Below, one piece after another: positions 1 to 9,617 of a stretch of 64,000 nucleotides of DNA. Both the position numbers and the translations under genes were made by a program. Positions within the stretch are counted from its first letter, which is position 1, and the number at the start of each line of letters is the position of its first letter. The notes under the pieces were generated by a model, which had not been told where the DNA came from, ran no database searches, and saw only the letters and a list, made by a program, of their open reading frames with translations. Source of the DNA: Triangularia verruculosa (taxonomy: Eukaryota; Ascomycota; Sordariomycetes; Sordariales; Podosporaceae); contig MU863891.1 of assembly GCA_033296885.1 (NCBI GenBank), positions 124,001 through 188,000 on the forward strand, in the 5' to 3' direction.

Positions 1-1
1 G

Positions 2-1501
2 CTGGGCACTTCCAACTTGCTTACTAGCAGGGCAATGCTCGTCTTGCAGGCGGTTCGCGAATGCAGTATGTTCCCTAGACTGCGTGACCACTGGTCAAGT
101 TGGCGAGATTGTCAGCGAAGGGTCAGAAGAGTCGGGGGGTCATATCTGCGAATCGGGGAAGAGATCAAGAAAGAGCGGGATGATCCGCTGAGGAAGAACT
201 GGATTTGGGAACGTGTGTATGACCAGCTGGCGTTGTGGTACTTCTATAAACGACCGTGGTTCTACCGCATGTGGATCATCCAGGAAGTGGCGCTCAGCAA
301 GGACCTTATCATTCAGTCTGGCAATGAAATGATGGATTTTGATTGCCTGGTGTATGTTTGGTACAGACACGCCATTAGTGGTATCATCCCTTATCGAGCA
401 CAGTCGCCGATGCAGGAGCGCTGGACGCGGGATTCGAAGAGAGAGGATCATGAAGATGACCTTCTTGCAGTGTTCTCGAGGCACGAGTCCACCGGGGTGA
501 CCGACCTGCGAGACAAGGTGTACGGTATACTGGGTATAGTTAAGCACCGGCCAGAGGTGATAGACATTGACTATTCCAAGGACTTGGCGAACACTTTCAT
601 TGACTTTACAAAACGGGCCTTGCAGACGAGGCCCCGCAACCTGGATGTTTTGTCAAAGAGCCAAGGGGATGGGCCCTGTTCCATTCCAGACCTGCCGAGT
701 TGGTGTCTGAGCTGGAAGTTTGATGAAAACAACGAGACCCATTCACAGACATTTGTGGACTCGGTAGGTGGTTTCCAGCGACCTAGTGTACCCACCCGCA
801 TACCGGATAATTGGAATCCCGAGATTGAATTCTCAGACAGCGAACCAAAAGTCCTTGGAATTATCGGCCAGCATCTCGATGCCATTACCACAGCGGGCCC
901 AGTCATGCGGCTGGGCTCCTGGGATGGCCCGAGGACGACATTCGCGTCTTACCTTGAATGGCGGAGAATCTGTGGGGTCGACATTGACAGCGTGTATCGA
1001 CATACGGGAGAGGAACCCTGTCAGGTCTTGTACTTCATGTTACAGAACATGTCGCCAGGAGGTGATCAGGGCAAGTGGAAACAAGTGGTACCACATCATA
1101 TTGTGCTTGATCGGTTCATTATGAAAATGATAGACATGCTGCCTTTTTGGCGCCGTGCCAGTGTGGAGCTTGGTCTGTTGCTTCTCACCGTTTGGTTCGT
1201 CTTTGCTTTCGCCACAGGGATAGGCAACGACAGCGGATCGGACGAGGGGTACTGGATCTTAAGGTCATCTGTTTACGCCTGGGGTAGAGCTGTCTTCAGA
1301 ACTTCACGAGGATATGTTGGCATGGGAGTGCCTCATACAAAGGCGGGCAACCAGATCTTCCTCATCAGAGGGGCTTCAGTCCCATTTATCTTACGCCCAA
1401 GCGGGGATAGATGGAAATTAGTCGGCGAGGCATACGTGCATGACGTGATGGATCGACAGTTGTGGGACCAGGCGGAAGACAAACGCATCTGGGTCGAATA
1501 A
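2..1501 (+). CDS. HET-domain protein, 5'-truncated by window edge
   Basis: Heterokaryon-incompatibility (HET) family protein. The reading frame is open from base 2, so the start and the first part of the HET domain lie outside the window; about 499 residues are visible. Recognisable HET landmarks are the PWFYRMWIIQEVALSK block near 250-310, the DLRDKVYGILGI block near 505-540, and a C-terminal block with FILRPSGDRWKLVGEAYVHDVMD that is typical of these proteins. A hydrophobic stretch around 1155-1205 (LGLLLLTVWFVFAFATG) could be a membrane segment, which is unusual. HET proteins act in non-self recognition and cell death after hyphal fusion. No frameshift is seen. The family call is sure; the partner and trigger are unknown. 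Confidence 0.85.
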   Translation: MGTSNLLTSRAMLVLQAVRECSMFPRLRDHWSSWRDCQRRVRRVGGSYLRIGEEIKKERDDPLRKNWIWERVYDQLALWYFYKRPWFYRMWIIQEVALSKDLIIQSGNEMMDFDCLVYVWYRHAISGIIPYRAQSPMQERWTRDSKREDHEDDLLAVFSRHESTGVTDLRDKVYGILGIVKHRPEVIDIDYSKDLANTFIDFTKRALQTRPRNLDVLSKSQGDGPCSIPDLPSWCLSWKFDENNETHSQTFVDSVGGFQRPSVPTRIPDNWNPEIEFSDSEPKVLGIIGQHLDAITTAGPVMRLGSWDGPRTTFASYLEWRRICGVDIDSVYRHTGEEPCQVLYFMLQNMSPGGDQGKWKQVVPHHIVLDRFIMKMIDMLPFWRRASVELGLLLLTVWFVFAFATGIGNDSGSDEGYWILRSSVYAWGRAVFRTSRGYVGMGVPHTKAGNQIFLIRGASVPFILRPSGDRWKLVGEAYVHDVMDRQLWDQAEDKRIWVE

Positions 1502-1780
1502 CCTGATTCGCAATTTATCCTCACTTATTGCGGCTAATGTATGGAGTTCCGATTAGACGGCTTGCTATAATGCTTGGTTGCTCTGTCAAGGCTGAGAACA
1601 TTCTGTTAGACTACATGAACAAGCAAATCTAGACATCGTAAAACGAGTCAACTTCCCAATGTCCCCTTCATCTTCTACATTACGCAACTAGGCTAGGATA
1701 ACGTGCTATAGTTCGAAGATTCAGGGCACCGCCCCCTTCAAAAACTAATACATAACTGTGCCATCCATAGCATTCCTCAC
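1502..1780. other. Intergenic, nothing recognised
   Basis: Short AT-richer spacer between the HET gene and the end of the convergent pseudogene. No ORF, tRNA or repeat could be supported. Confidence 0.5.
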
Positions 1781-3889
1781 TCAAACCACAAAGCTATCCT
1801 CATTCCACCCATACACACGCTTGAGCCGTTGCGCAAACGCCAGAATAAGATGTCTCCCAACCTCAGAACCATGAGGCCTATGCAAAGTGAGCGGCCTCTT
1901 CACCTCCATGGTCTCAGGCGGATAGAAGTTGTAAACCGAGCCAAAACGCGGCAGCACAGAGAAACCCACTTCAGCCATAGCAGAGTCCCCCGGTCCTCGG
2001 AAGAATTGAACAGTGTTGCAAAAACGTCGCCTGCAGTCTTGCTCACCTTGAAGGGCTTCGCAGGCGGTTTAGCAGCAGGGATGGGTGATGGGGCGTGTGG
2101 GGTGATCTCGTAGACAGACGAGGGTGTTCCCCGTGTCTTCTCTTTCTGCTTGCGCTGTTCAATGCGTTCTTCCTTAGTCTGAGCTGGGTGAGAGGGCAAC
2201 GGTGTCGGCTCATCCTTTTTCTCCAGCTTCACCTTGACTTCCTGATACTGCTTGTGAAGGTCTTCCAAACAGTCTGCCAACGTACCCTGGTACAAAAATC
2301 CCATCTTTGTGCCACACCTGCCAACTATAAACTTGTCAAAGCTCTGTAAGGCACCCTCTGCCATACCAGGCTCCAGCAGGTTGTCGATCGGAACAGCAAA
2401 CTCACGCAATTCCACTTGGTCTTTGAGGCCGTTGAGCTCTGCCTCCAAATCGTTGAAGCGAGAGACAAACATCTGACCCTTCTTGCGTGACAGCGAGGGC
2501 ATTGAGATAACAGGTGACAGATCTTGAATAAACCCGACAACAACTGCCAAGTTGAAAAGGGCATCCCCTTCCTTGTCATTGATCCTGGTTCGCTCATCAG
2601 GGTGACTATCGACAAGGGCACTCAGCCTTGTCAACCACTCGGCTGCTTTGGAAGCAGTGGTGTCTGGATGTGTAAGCCGAAGCATGTAGTGAAGGAGGGG
2701 ATCTGTGGCAGTGAGGTCTTCGGGCTTGCCCTTCATGGTGACTCGAGGATTGCCAGCCTCGTCGTGCGCGTTTGAAACCCTCTTGAACCATTTTGAACCC
2801 ATGTCAGTCTGTAGCGTACGCTTGAACATAGTCTGAGCACGGCTGTACTCATAGTGACAGACGTTGGAAATCTCCTGCAAAATGATAGCGCGGTAGATTT
2901 TGTCAGCGGTATTGGCTTCGAGAAGCTGTAACAGACGGCTGAGATAGTCCCAAACAACGACATCCTGGACTGCCGTATGGAGTGCCTCGAAGACGGCGCC
3001 GCTGATATACTTGTCGGTGTGAACCGGCAGTCGGCGGCCTTTCTCGTCAGGAACCAGCTCGGAGCGGCTGAACAAAAAGCGGTTGACGGCACGGGTCAAC
3101 ACGACAGGTGCAGTAGACAAGAAGCCAAGGTGGTCGTCCAGCACGTCCTTCTGATCACCAGCAGCGGCGACAAGACCGCCCAGAGACAGTTGAAGCTTGG
3201 CCTTTTTCTTCCCGTCTTGGATCTGGAGCTTTGAGAATGCGTCGGACATGGCCGCATTAGTCTTCTTCGACTTAGCTGGAGCCTTCTGCGCCCTTGTTTT
3301 GGAACCAGCCTCCAAGACATCCTCGACCATGATGTTAAGAGACTGCAAAAGATACTGCTGCCTCAGCAAGATCAAATCACCCGTGTTTTGAGGAACACAA
3401 TGACCGGCGTCAATGGCGGGCTTCAGTGTTTGCATCACCTCTGTACCCTGGCGCATGATTTCGAATCACCTCCCGTATTGCCCAGTTTCCGGCAGGAACA
3501 TGCTGAAGTAGTTGTCCAAACGTTCGGTGGGGCGTAAATTCTTCTTCTCCATCATCTCGACGATATAAGCGCGATCGCCAGGCCCATTGCTGAGCCCTGT
3601 CGCATACTGATCCCAAGGCTAGGTAGTAACTCGAAAGCGCAGTAGGTCGAGGAAGAAATCGGAGGCGGACTTGGTAATGTCCTGGAGATTCCATTCAGGG
3701 ATGAACTTGTAGACATTTCCGAGCTTGGATAGCGAAGGACTTCGCCATCCGCAGCTCGGCTTTCATACAAGCCGTACGTTGGGGTTGATTGAGTGTGCGC
3801 CATATCCGCTCGATGGCTCCGGCATGTTGGCGGTATTTGTTAACGAGGTCCGCATGGAGGTCAACCACGCTTTCTCCAAGAGACGCCAT
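1781..3889 (-). pseudogene. Decayed copy of a large conserved fungal protein of unknown function
   Basis: A nearly continuous minus-strand coding trace whose parts lie in order but not in one frame. It starts at ATG 3889 (MASLGESVVDLHADLVNKYR). The frame changes twice near 3735-3705, each time as if one base were missing. It then runs in one frame down to about 1995 but contains TAG at 3619-3621 and TGA at 3466-3468. One more one-base shift in a G5 run near 1993-1998 leads into the terminal part ending FYPPETMEV...YGWNEDSFVV at 1781. The longest intact piece is 518 codons (3456-1900). The middle carries no catalytic motif I know; it resembles, from memory, a widespread ascomycete protein of about 700 residues without known function. 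A few residues also seem missing at the last shift. Sequence error could mimic the one-base shifts but not both stops, so I favour a pseudogene. Confidence 0.75.
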
Positions 3890-4183
3890 GGTTGTTTTGG
3901 GGTGTTGTTGGACTTTGAGCCAGAGGATGGAGGTCAACGGAGGTGTGAAGAGAATGAAAATAAGATTCTTCGGCTGGAGGAGGGGTAAGCGACTGCAGTG
4001 GCCTTATCTGGTGGAGACATGATTTTGGCTCTTTGGAAGAGGACAAACGCTAAGGTACCTGGATACCTACCTACCTAGGTAGGTAAGTGGACTGTTTGGT
4101 TGACAAATAAAAGAAAACATCGCCAAAGACATCAAGTTGACGGTAGGGATGCAAGAGCCAGAGCCGGCACCACTTTCTCAACC

Positions 4184-4999
4184 ATGGCCCACCATCATGA
4201 GGAATGCGGGGCGGCGCTGAACAGTGTCCCCTCCCTCCTCTCACTGTGCGTTAGGCACGTAGCGACCACTACGGCGCCACAAAGCCGTACCGATTCGCGT
4301 TGGCTCAGAAATTGGTCAGTTCATACCACCAGCACGATGCTACCGCCACCTGCTCCCCCCCTTCCGCCTCCGCATTTGCTTCAACTGCCAGTCTCGAATA
4401 ATGAGGCCGAAAAACATACGTTGAGCTCCTGTCTCAACGTACCCGCCACCGGTCCCCCAAACTCGGTATCCCTGTCGCTTTTGGTATACAACGGCTGGCC
4501 GTTTGCCAACCATTGGGAATACTTCATCTCGTCACCGACAAGCCTAGAAGTTGGGGTGGTCATGCAGGCAGCCGGCAATGTGAGGGAAGGGTTTTGGTTG
4601 GAGATCAAGAGGGGCTGGAACATTGGTTTGCCAGGACAGAAGCCCGACAAAGTCATCCTTTTGGGATGGGTTGCGGAAGCTCTTGTCGAACCATTGGAGA
4701 CAGTGTTTAGAGTCGGCAAAGATCCAGTGATCGAGCAAGAGGCCAGGTGTGAGTTGGAGAAGACATTGCTCAAAGTTCCTGCTCCGGAAAAGACACTTCG
4801 AAATGCAGCAGATGATCAAGTGAGTTCCTTGGCTGGCGTTGATCAACCGCCGACTGACGACATGCAGATGGACAGACGAGCAAGGATCACGCAACGGAAC
4901 TGCCAGACATGGGTAGTGGAAACCTCGGAACTATTGGTCATGGAAGGAATTCTGGAGCCACAGGTTGTAGATTTTCTGGTAGCAAATAAGCAGTACTGA
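4184..4999 (+). CDS. Permuted papain-like (LRAT/NlpC-like) orphan protein, copy 1
   Basis: 271 residues from ATG 4184, chosen for its strong context (ACCATGG); ATG 4337 just before a proline-rich stretch is an alternative, and only that start would leave mostly domain. The C-terminal two thirds align with the gene at 7293-8207: VSLSLLVYNGWPF, NHWEYF (His about residue 110), GNVREGFWLEIKR, and RNCQTWVVE (Cys about 240), ending VVDFLVANKQY. A His in an (N/D)HW motif followed far downstream by Cys in an NCQ(T)W motif is the pattern of circularly permuted papain-fold enzymes (LRAT, PPPDE, NlpC/P60-like); the enzymatic reading is my inference. The N-terminus is low complexity with PPPAPPLPPP. No signal peptide or membrane segment. 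Substrate unknown. Confidence 0.7.
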   Translation: MAHHHEECGAALNSVPSLLSLCVRHVATTTAPQSRTDSRWLRNWSVHTTSTMLPPPAPPLPPPHLLQLPVSNNEAEKHTLSSCLNVPATGPPNSVSLSLLVYNGWPFANHWEYFISSPTSLEVGVVMQAAGNVREGFWLEIKRGWNIGLPGQKPDKVILLGWVAEALVEPLETVFRVGKDPVIEQEARCELEKTLLKVPAPEKTLRNAADDQVSSLAGVDQPPTDDMQMDRRARITQRNCQTWVVETSELLVMEGILEPQVVDFLVANKQY

Positions 5000-5407
5000 G
5001 CAAGGAATTGGGTCTAGTCAAGTTGCTGCGCATATACCGTCTCACCACCCATCATTATTACAGTAGCTCATCGGTACAAATTCTAGACCCTGAATGTTGT
5101 AGTGCTCGTCCTCCGCCACCCCAGAAGACTCGAAGATATCCGCTCCCTGTCGCTCTTTCTGCGGTGTCACCTCTCCCAAGGTCTTAGAAGCCTAACGGAA
5201 TCCAAACATGATACGAATGTCAAATACCAGTTTTGCTGGGGCATAATCCCAGATTTAGTTAGACGTGATCTCAGCTTCTGGGGCGATTATTATCACATTG
5301 CAAATTAGACATATATGCTCAAAGTCTTCACTCTCCTTTATTTTGCACATAACCTCTAGTCGCTGAGAAGTGCCTCGGCTCAGCTTCGTGGTCCATATTT
5401 TGCTCCG

Positions 5408-6368
5408 CTAAACCTTCGACAGCGTGAAGTAAAGCCAAGGATGATAAACGTCGGTTTCGGACAAAGGATTGATGATCAGAGGTAGGTAGTTCTCCTTCCA
5501 ATCTTCCTGTGCCGCCCGATCCATATCACTTAGGGGCATGTAAGCCCATTTTGCTTTGCACCATTCCCAATAGGACGGATACCACCCTCCCTGAGCCCAG
5601 TCGATGATGGCGGTGACTGTAGGGTTCTCCCCTTCGGACACTAGAATGTTGCAAGGAACAAGATCACCATGGGCGAAGACCACGGGTAGCTCATGGGCAA
5701 GCTCTATGTGGCAAGCCTCGTGAAACATCTGCACTGGGTCGTCTCCCACCCAGGGCCCATGTAAATCACTTCTGTCTTTGACAAGAATATCGTTCAGCGG
5801 CTGCTTGCCAACAGCTCCTTTTAAAGATGAATATTAGCCCGAAATTCGGTAATTTTGTGTCGTCATTGCAAAGGCAAATAGACATACCAATATAAGTCTC
5901 CTCAGAATCTTGTTCCAGCACTTTCCACTTCTGCACAATATCATGTAACTCACGGCATATTGACTGCCGCTCGGACTCTGTCAATCCGTTCCAGCGGTCG
6001 GCCAAGGTAGGAGCATCGATGTACGTCATGTATATAAAGCCCTGGCCATTATCCTCAGTCCAAGCTACAACCTCTGGCACGTTCACGGAACCTCGTAACT
6101 GCCGATAGATGAAACGCTGCGTATCCATTTCTGTCCGCTTGACCTGGGTGCCATATTTGACAAGCAAGCCGAGCTCAGCAACCCGTACTGGTGGCGGTCT
6201 GTTGACGTCGTCTGCCTTGGGATGTGTACTACCGTGATTGCGGGCTCGAATGTTGGCTGGTGAGGGAAGCAGCGTATCGGGGTGCTGGCGGATGAATTCT
6301 GTGTCCGGAAACCGCGCAATTCCGGGCAACTGGTCGTCAAAAGGTGCACTCATTTCGCTGGAAAGCAC
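5408..6368 (-). CDS. APH/choline-kinase-type phosphotransferase
   Basis: Kinase-like protein of the aminoglycoside phosphotransferase (APH) superfamily, about 296 residues in two exons: 6368-5888 and 5817-5408, joined across a 70-nt intron (donor GTATGT at 5887, acceptor AAAAG at 5819-5818, phase 1). Visible motifs are VFAHGDLVPCNILV (catalytic loop, H-G-D-x4-N) and AIIDWAQGG (metal-binding Asp), with the upstream FIYMTYIDAPTLADRW linker typical of fungal APH-fold proteins. Start could be ATG 6368 or 6353. In fungi such proteins are usually uncharacterised small-molecule kinases; the substrate cannot be read from sequence. It sits between the two LRAT/NlpC-like paralogues and is transcribed away from the second one. 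Confidence 0.8.
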
Positions 6369-7292
6369 GTTGCTGTAATCAAGATATCGGGCGATAGGAT
6401 ACTTTCATAAATCGCAGCACTCTCTGCTGGTCATTGTATACAAGCTGAGAACGGATCTATTTTCGGGCGGAACCCCGCAAAGGGGCGCAATGGGCCGATG
6501 CGGGCCGAGGATGCCTGCGCCACAGAACATGAAACGGAATAGGAATGCGCATCTGTGCCAAGGTGGTGAGAATGTTGCTCTCAGTGCAGATTGATTTTTG
6601 TTTTTTGGGCCACCCAAAAAAATGGCCGGCCCGAAAGGATGAAAAAGCCTTTATTTGACCTCCAAACTCCGCTCACATGCCGCTACATGATAGGACATAT
6701 CTTCATATACAGACGAACTGGCTATAATCCGACTCCCTTACATAGGTAGGTGGTAGGTAAGGTAGTGCGATAGGAGGTGCTTCAATGGAACGTTTACAAA
6801 TTTGGCCTTTTCGTTCTCCGCTGGTGCTGGTTTCACCCCCATATGTTAGCGGTACCTATCTTAAGATACATGATCACATGAGTTCCTCTGTGTCCATCAC
6901 ATTTGTGTCAAACTAGGGCTACACAGTCGGTCTTCAGCGGCACAAGATGGTCATCGCCAAGAGTTTCTCATAAACACTGTGCTCCCTACGCATGGAGAGA
7001 ACATCGCCATGTCTCTTTCTGGCTATAACCACGGGCCACGATAATTGGAGCAAGTGTGTAAATACTACCTATACGACTAGGCAGGAGATATAAGAGAAGC
7101 GTAGGAAGCAGTCTCTTCTCTTCCGCCTCCCGAACATTTAGCATTCTCACCACCTTTATCTTTAACATCTTTCATCGGCCGGTCGGTTGTTGGACTTTTT
7201 ATCTCAAACCTTACTTACTCTACCCCTTGCATAGGCACGCTTCTATAGTAACCAGACTCTGTTAGTTCATCATCAGGTCAGACCTCCCGAAG
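6369..7292. other. Divergent intergenic region
   Basis: About 0.9 kb between the divergently transcribed APH gene and second papain-like paralogue, presumably holding both promoters. It contains GGTAGGTGGTAGGTAAGGTAG at 6746-6766, one of many ACCTACC-type repeats. No gene seen. Confidence 0.5.
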
Positions 7293-8207
7293 ATGAAGCG
7301 TTACACTCCGTCAAAGGCACCTGCAGCTACGAAGGCCACATCCAGAACCTCAAACACATCGCGTTCCACCGAGACACGCGTTTCCACAAACGGTTTTACT
7401 CCCACTTCTTCTCTTGCTCAAAAGCAAACCCCCACAGGATGGGGAACGGTCCCGGTGCGGCTCAAAACAACCACCATTTCATCAGGTGGAACCTCTGGCC
7501 ATCATACTAGAAGCCCAGTTAGGAAGACAAGTGCAACCACCAGAGGCAGTTACAGCCGCAATGCCGATGGTGGCTACGAGGGCGGTGCACACCCACCTCC
7601 CCCCCCTCCGCCCCCTCCCCCGGCTCCGGCTCCGGCACCTAGGCCGACTCCGATAACCCCGGCGTCAGCCCAACCATGGCTGACTGTTGCCCCCCCTGCA
7701 CTTAATCGACCGCGTACTGGATACATCCTTGTCTCTTTAGCCATTTACAACGGTTATCCCTTCAAGGACCACTGGGCGTTCTTCTTGCGACAATCGAGCT
7801 CGGCGTCGAACGGTATCCTGGTCCATGCCGAGGGCAATGTCAGGGACGGGTTCATTTTTGAGATCAAACGCAACCACGACTTCGCCGTGACTGGGAATGT
7901 CCCAGCGCTGATTGATCTCCATTGGGTCGATGGTCGGTTCTTCAACCAAGGGATGTGGAACAATGGACATCATAGGGTAGAGAGACCTGGTGTCCCTACT
8001 TGTCCGTTCGAACTCAGTGTCGCTCGAGCACCTGCTCCAAGAAGAAGTCTAAATCCTGTGGAGGAGCGTGCACCTACTCCTGCTCGCCCTGCAAGGATCA
8101 GACAACGAAATTGTCAGACTTGGATTGTGGAGGCTGGTGCGATGCTAGTCCAGGATCAAATGATCCCCGAAGACGTACTCGAATATCTGCTGGCGATCAA
8201 ACAGTGA
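7293..8207 (+). CDS. Permuted papain-like (LRAT/NlpC-like) orphan protein, copy 2
   Basis: 304 residues, ATG 7293. The first ~100 residues are Ser/Thr-rich and basic, followed by a run of prolines and PAPAPAPRPTP (residues about 103-122), then the domain: VSLAIYNGYPF, DHWAFF (His160), AEGNVRDGFIFEIKRNH, LHWVDGRFF, and RNCQTWIVEAG (Cys274), ending DVLEYLLAIKQ. The spacing of His and Cys matches copy 1 at 4184-4999, and both proteins end a few residues after the same helix. The better conserved core suggests this copy is closer to the ancestral form. As for copy 1, a thiol hydrolase or acyltransferase fold is inferred from the HW and NCQxW motifs only; no close characterised homologue is recognised. 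Confidence 0.75.
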   Translation: MKRYTPSKAPAATKATSRTSNTSRSTETRVSTNGFTPTSSLAQKQTPTGWGTVPVRLKTTTISSGGTSGHHTRSPVRKTSATTRGSYSRNADGGYEGGAHPPPPPPPPPPAPAPAPRPTPITPASAQPWLTVAPPALNRPRTGYILVSLAIYNGYPFKDHWAFFLRQSSSASNGILVHAEGNVRDGFIFEIKRNHDFAVTGNVPALIDLHWVDGRFFNQGMWNNGHHRVERPGVPTCPFELSVARAPAPRRSLNPVEERAPTPARPARIRQRNCQTWIVEAGAMLVQDQMIPEDVLEYLLAIKQ

Positions 8208-8470
8208 GTTGGTGGCCCATCCAAATGTGTAGATAGGTACGTACTACCTAAAGAACTACATGGGTGTTAACATGGGCATTGGGCGAAATGGAGTTACGGG
8301 GTCTTGCATGCTTGTAGCTAGGTAGGTACCTTCAGGTAGGTAGGGGCTTTATAGTTTGTGAACAATCCTTGAAGGTACTTTATACACCTCTTTACGTAAG
8401 GTATTTTCTAAGAATGATTAGTATTACTTTGAGAATCATGAGCTATCTACCTACCAGCATAAGTTGACTA

Positions 8471-8645
8471 CCACGCCGTGGACAAATAATTGGCGCTGCA
8501 AGCCAGGGTCGTACCTTTAAACTGATAGAAACACATATTGACGATCTTTTAATGCTTCGTAACTATTCTTTTAACACCTATTGACTAGGTATCTTTCAAT
8601 GATATATTCCGACTCTGCAGTTCCAGCTTTTCTGTCCAGTGCGTG
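8471..8645. mobile_element. MITE, family 1, copy A
   Basis: Non-autonomous element about 175 bp long. Left end CACGCCGTGGACAAATAATT and right end CTTTTCTGTCCAGTGCGTG are imperfect inverted repeats of about 35 bp that share GTGGACA and a TGGC(A/G)CTGCA core. The inside carries reversed copies of the ~20-nt TTAAAAGATAGTTAATAGG unit seen in the other copies. GACTA flanks both ends (8466-8470 and 8645-8649), a possible target-site duplication. No coding capacity. Confidence 0.75.
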
Positions 8646-8970
8646 ACTAGCTAGTCCGGATACTGTGAGCTGTCTAGACTAGGTACCCATCTTTGAGGGC
8701 TTTTGGAAGCTATTATTGACTACCTAGGTAGGTATTAAGTGCTTTTAAAAGTCTTTGGAAGGCTGTTAGCTGCCCGTCTGGTTCCGATGATTTTCAAGTG
8801 TGTTTTAAATGGAAGCCGTTAGATCCCATTCCATTGATTCGGCTTTACCATCGTTATGCAGGTTTCTTAATCAACTTGTGCCGATCTCTTAGGTATTTGC
8901 TAAGACCCTCTGAAACCCACTAAGAGGATGGGCACCCAAAGCTCTTCCTTTCTCTCGAGGCTTTTCTCAC

Positions 8971-9319
8971 GAGCGATGGTTTTAGGACCCCTCGACTTAT
9001 CCTTTGGGACCCCCCGAGCCACATACGACTTAGACAAAATAAATAGCATTGCAAAATAAATATACAATATTAAATGATAGTTAAAAGGCTTTAAAAGATA
9101 ATTAAAAGGTGTTAAAAGATAATTAAAAGGCTTTAAAGAATAGTTAAAAGGTTTAAAAGATAGTTAAAAGGTCTTAAAAGATAGTTGAAAGGCTTTAAAA
9201 GATAGTTGAAATGCTTAAAGGATAGTTTAAAGGCTTAAAAGATAACTTCGGGGGAAAACTTCGGGGGAGGGTGAGAGGGGTCCTAAAAGATAAATCGGGG
9301 GGTCCTAAAACTATCGCTC
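8971..9319. mobile_element. MITE, family 2, with internal tandem array
   Basis: Element of about 350 bp. The left end (GAGCGATGGTTTTAGGACCC from 8971) is repeated inverted at the right end (GGTCCTAAAACTATCGCTC to 9319); similarity continues inward for about 45 bp, with a second GGGACCCCCC box on each side. Between about 9070 and 9245 lies an array of roughly nine copies of a ~21-nt unit (TTAAAAGATAGTTAAAAGGC-like). The termini differ from family 1 but the internal unit is clearly related. It lies about 300 bp upstream of the esterase gene. Confidence 0.75.
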
Positions 9320-9617
9320 TTTTTTGCATGGGCATGATGTGAGCTTAGATACCTACGGTAGGTAGCTACCTAACAGTCCGCCGTGGATACCCGGGACAAG
9401 ATACGCCTACAGCTAGTTAGCACCTGGGCACTTTATCCAGAATGTTACGGTGCAGGTGGGCTTACCGTAGTCATCGGGACTTTATCCAGACAACCCCGCA
9501 TGGCCAACCGGGTGGCTGGAACGACTGGAATGAATGATGCCCAACAACTGGGAATAAGAATGTGTATTACCCCTCGACAGAGGTACGTACAGACTTCCAT
9601 TTCCTCAGACGATCAAC

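Noticed and set aside
5102..5308. 68-codon plus-strand frame
   Set aside because: No coding composition, no start context, and it overlaps the 3' side of the APH gene.
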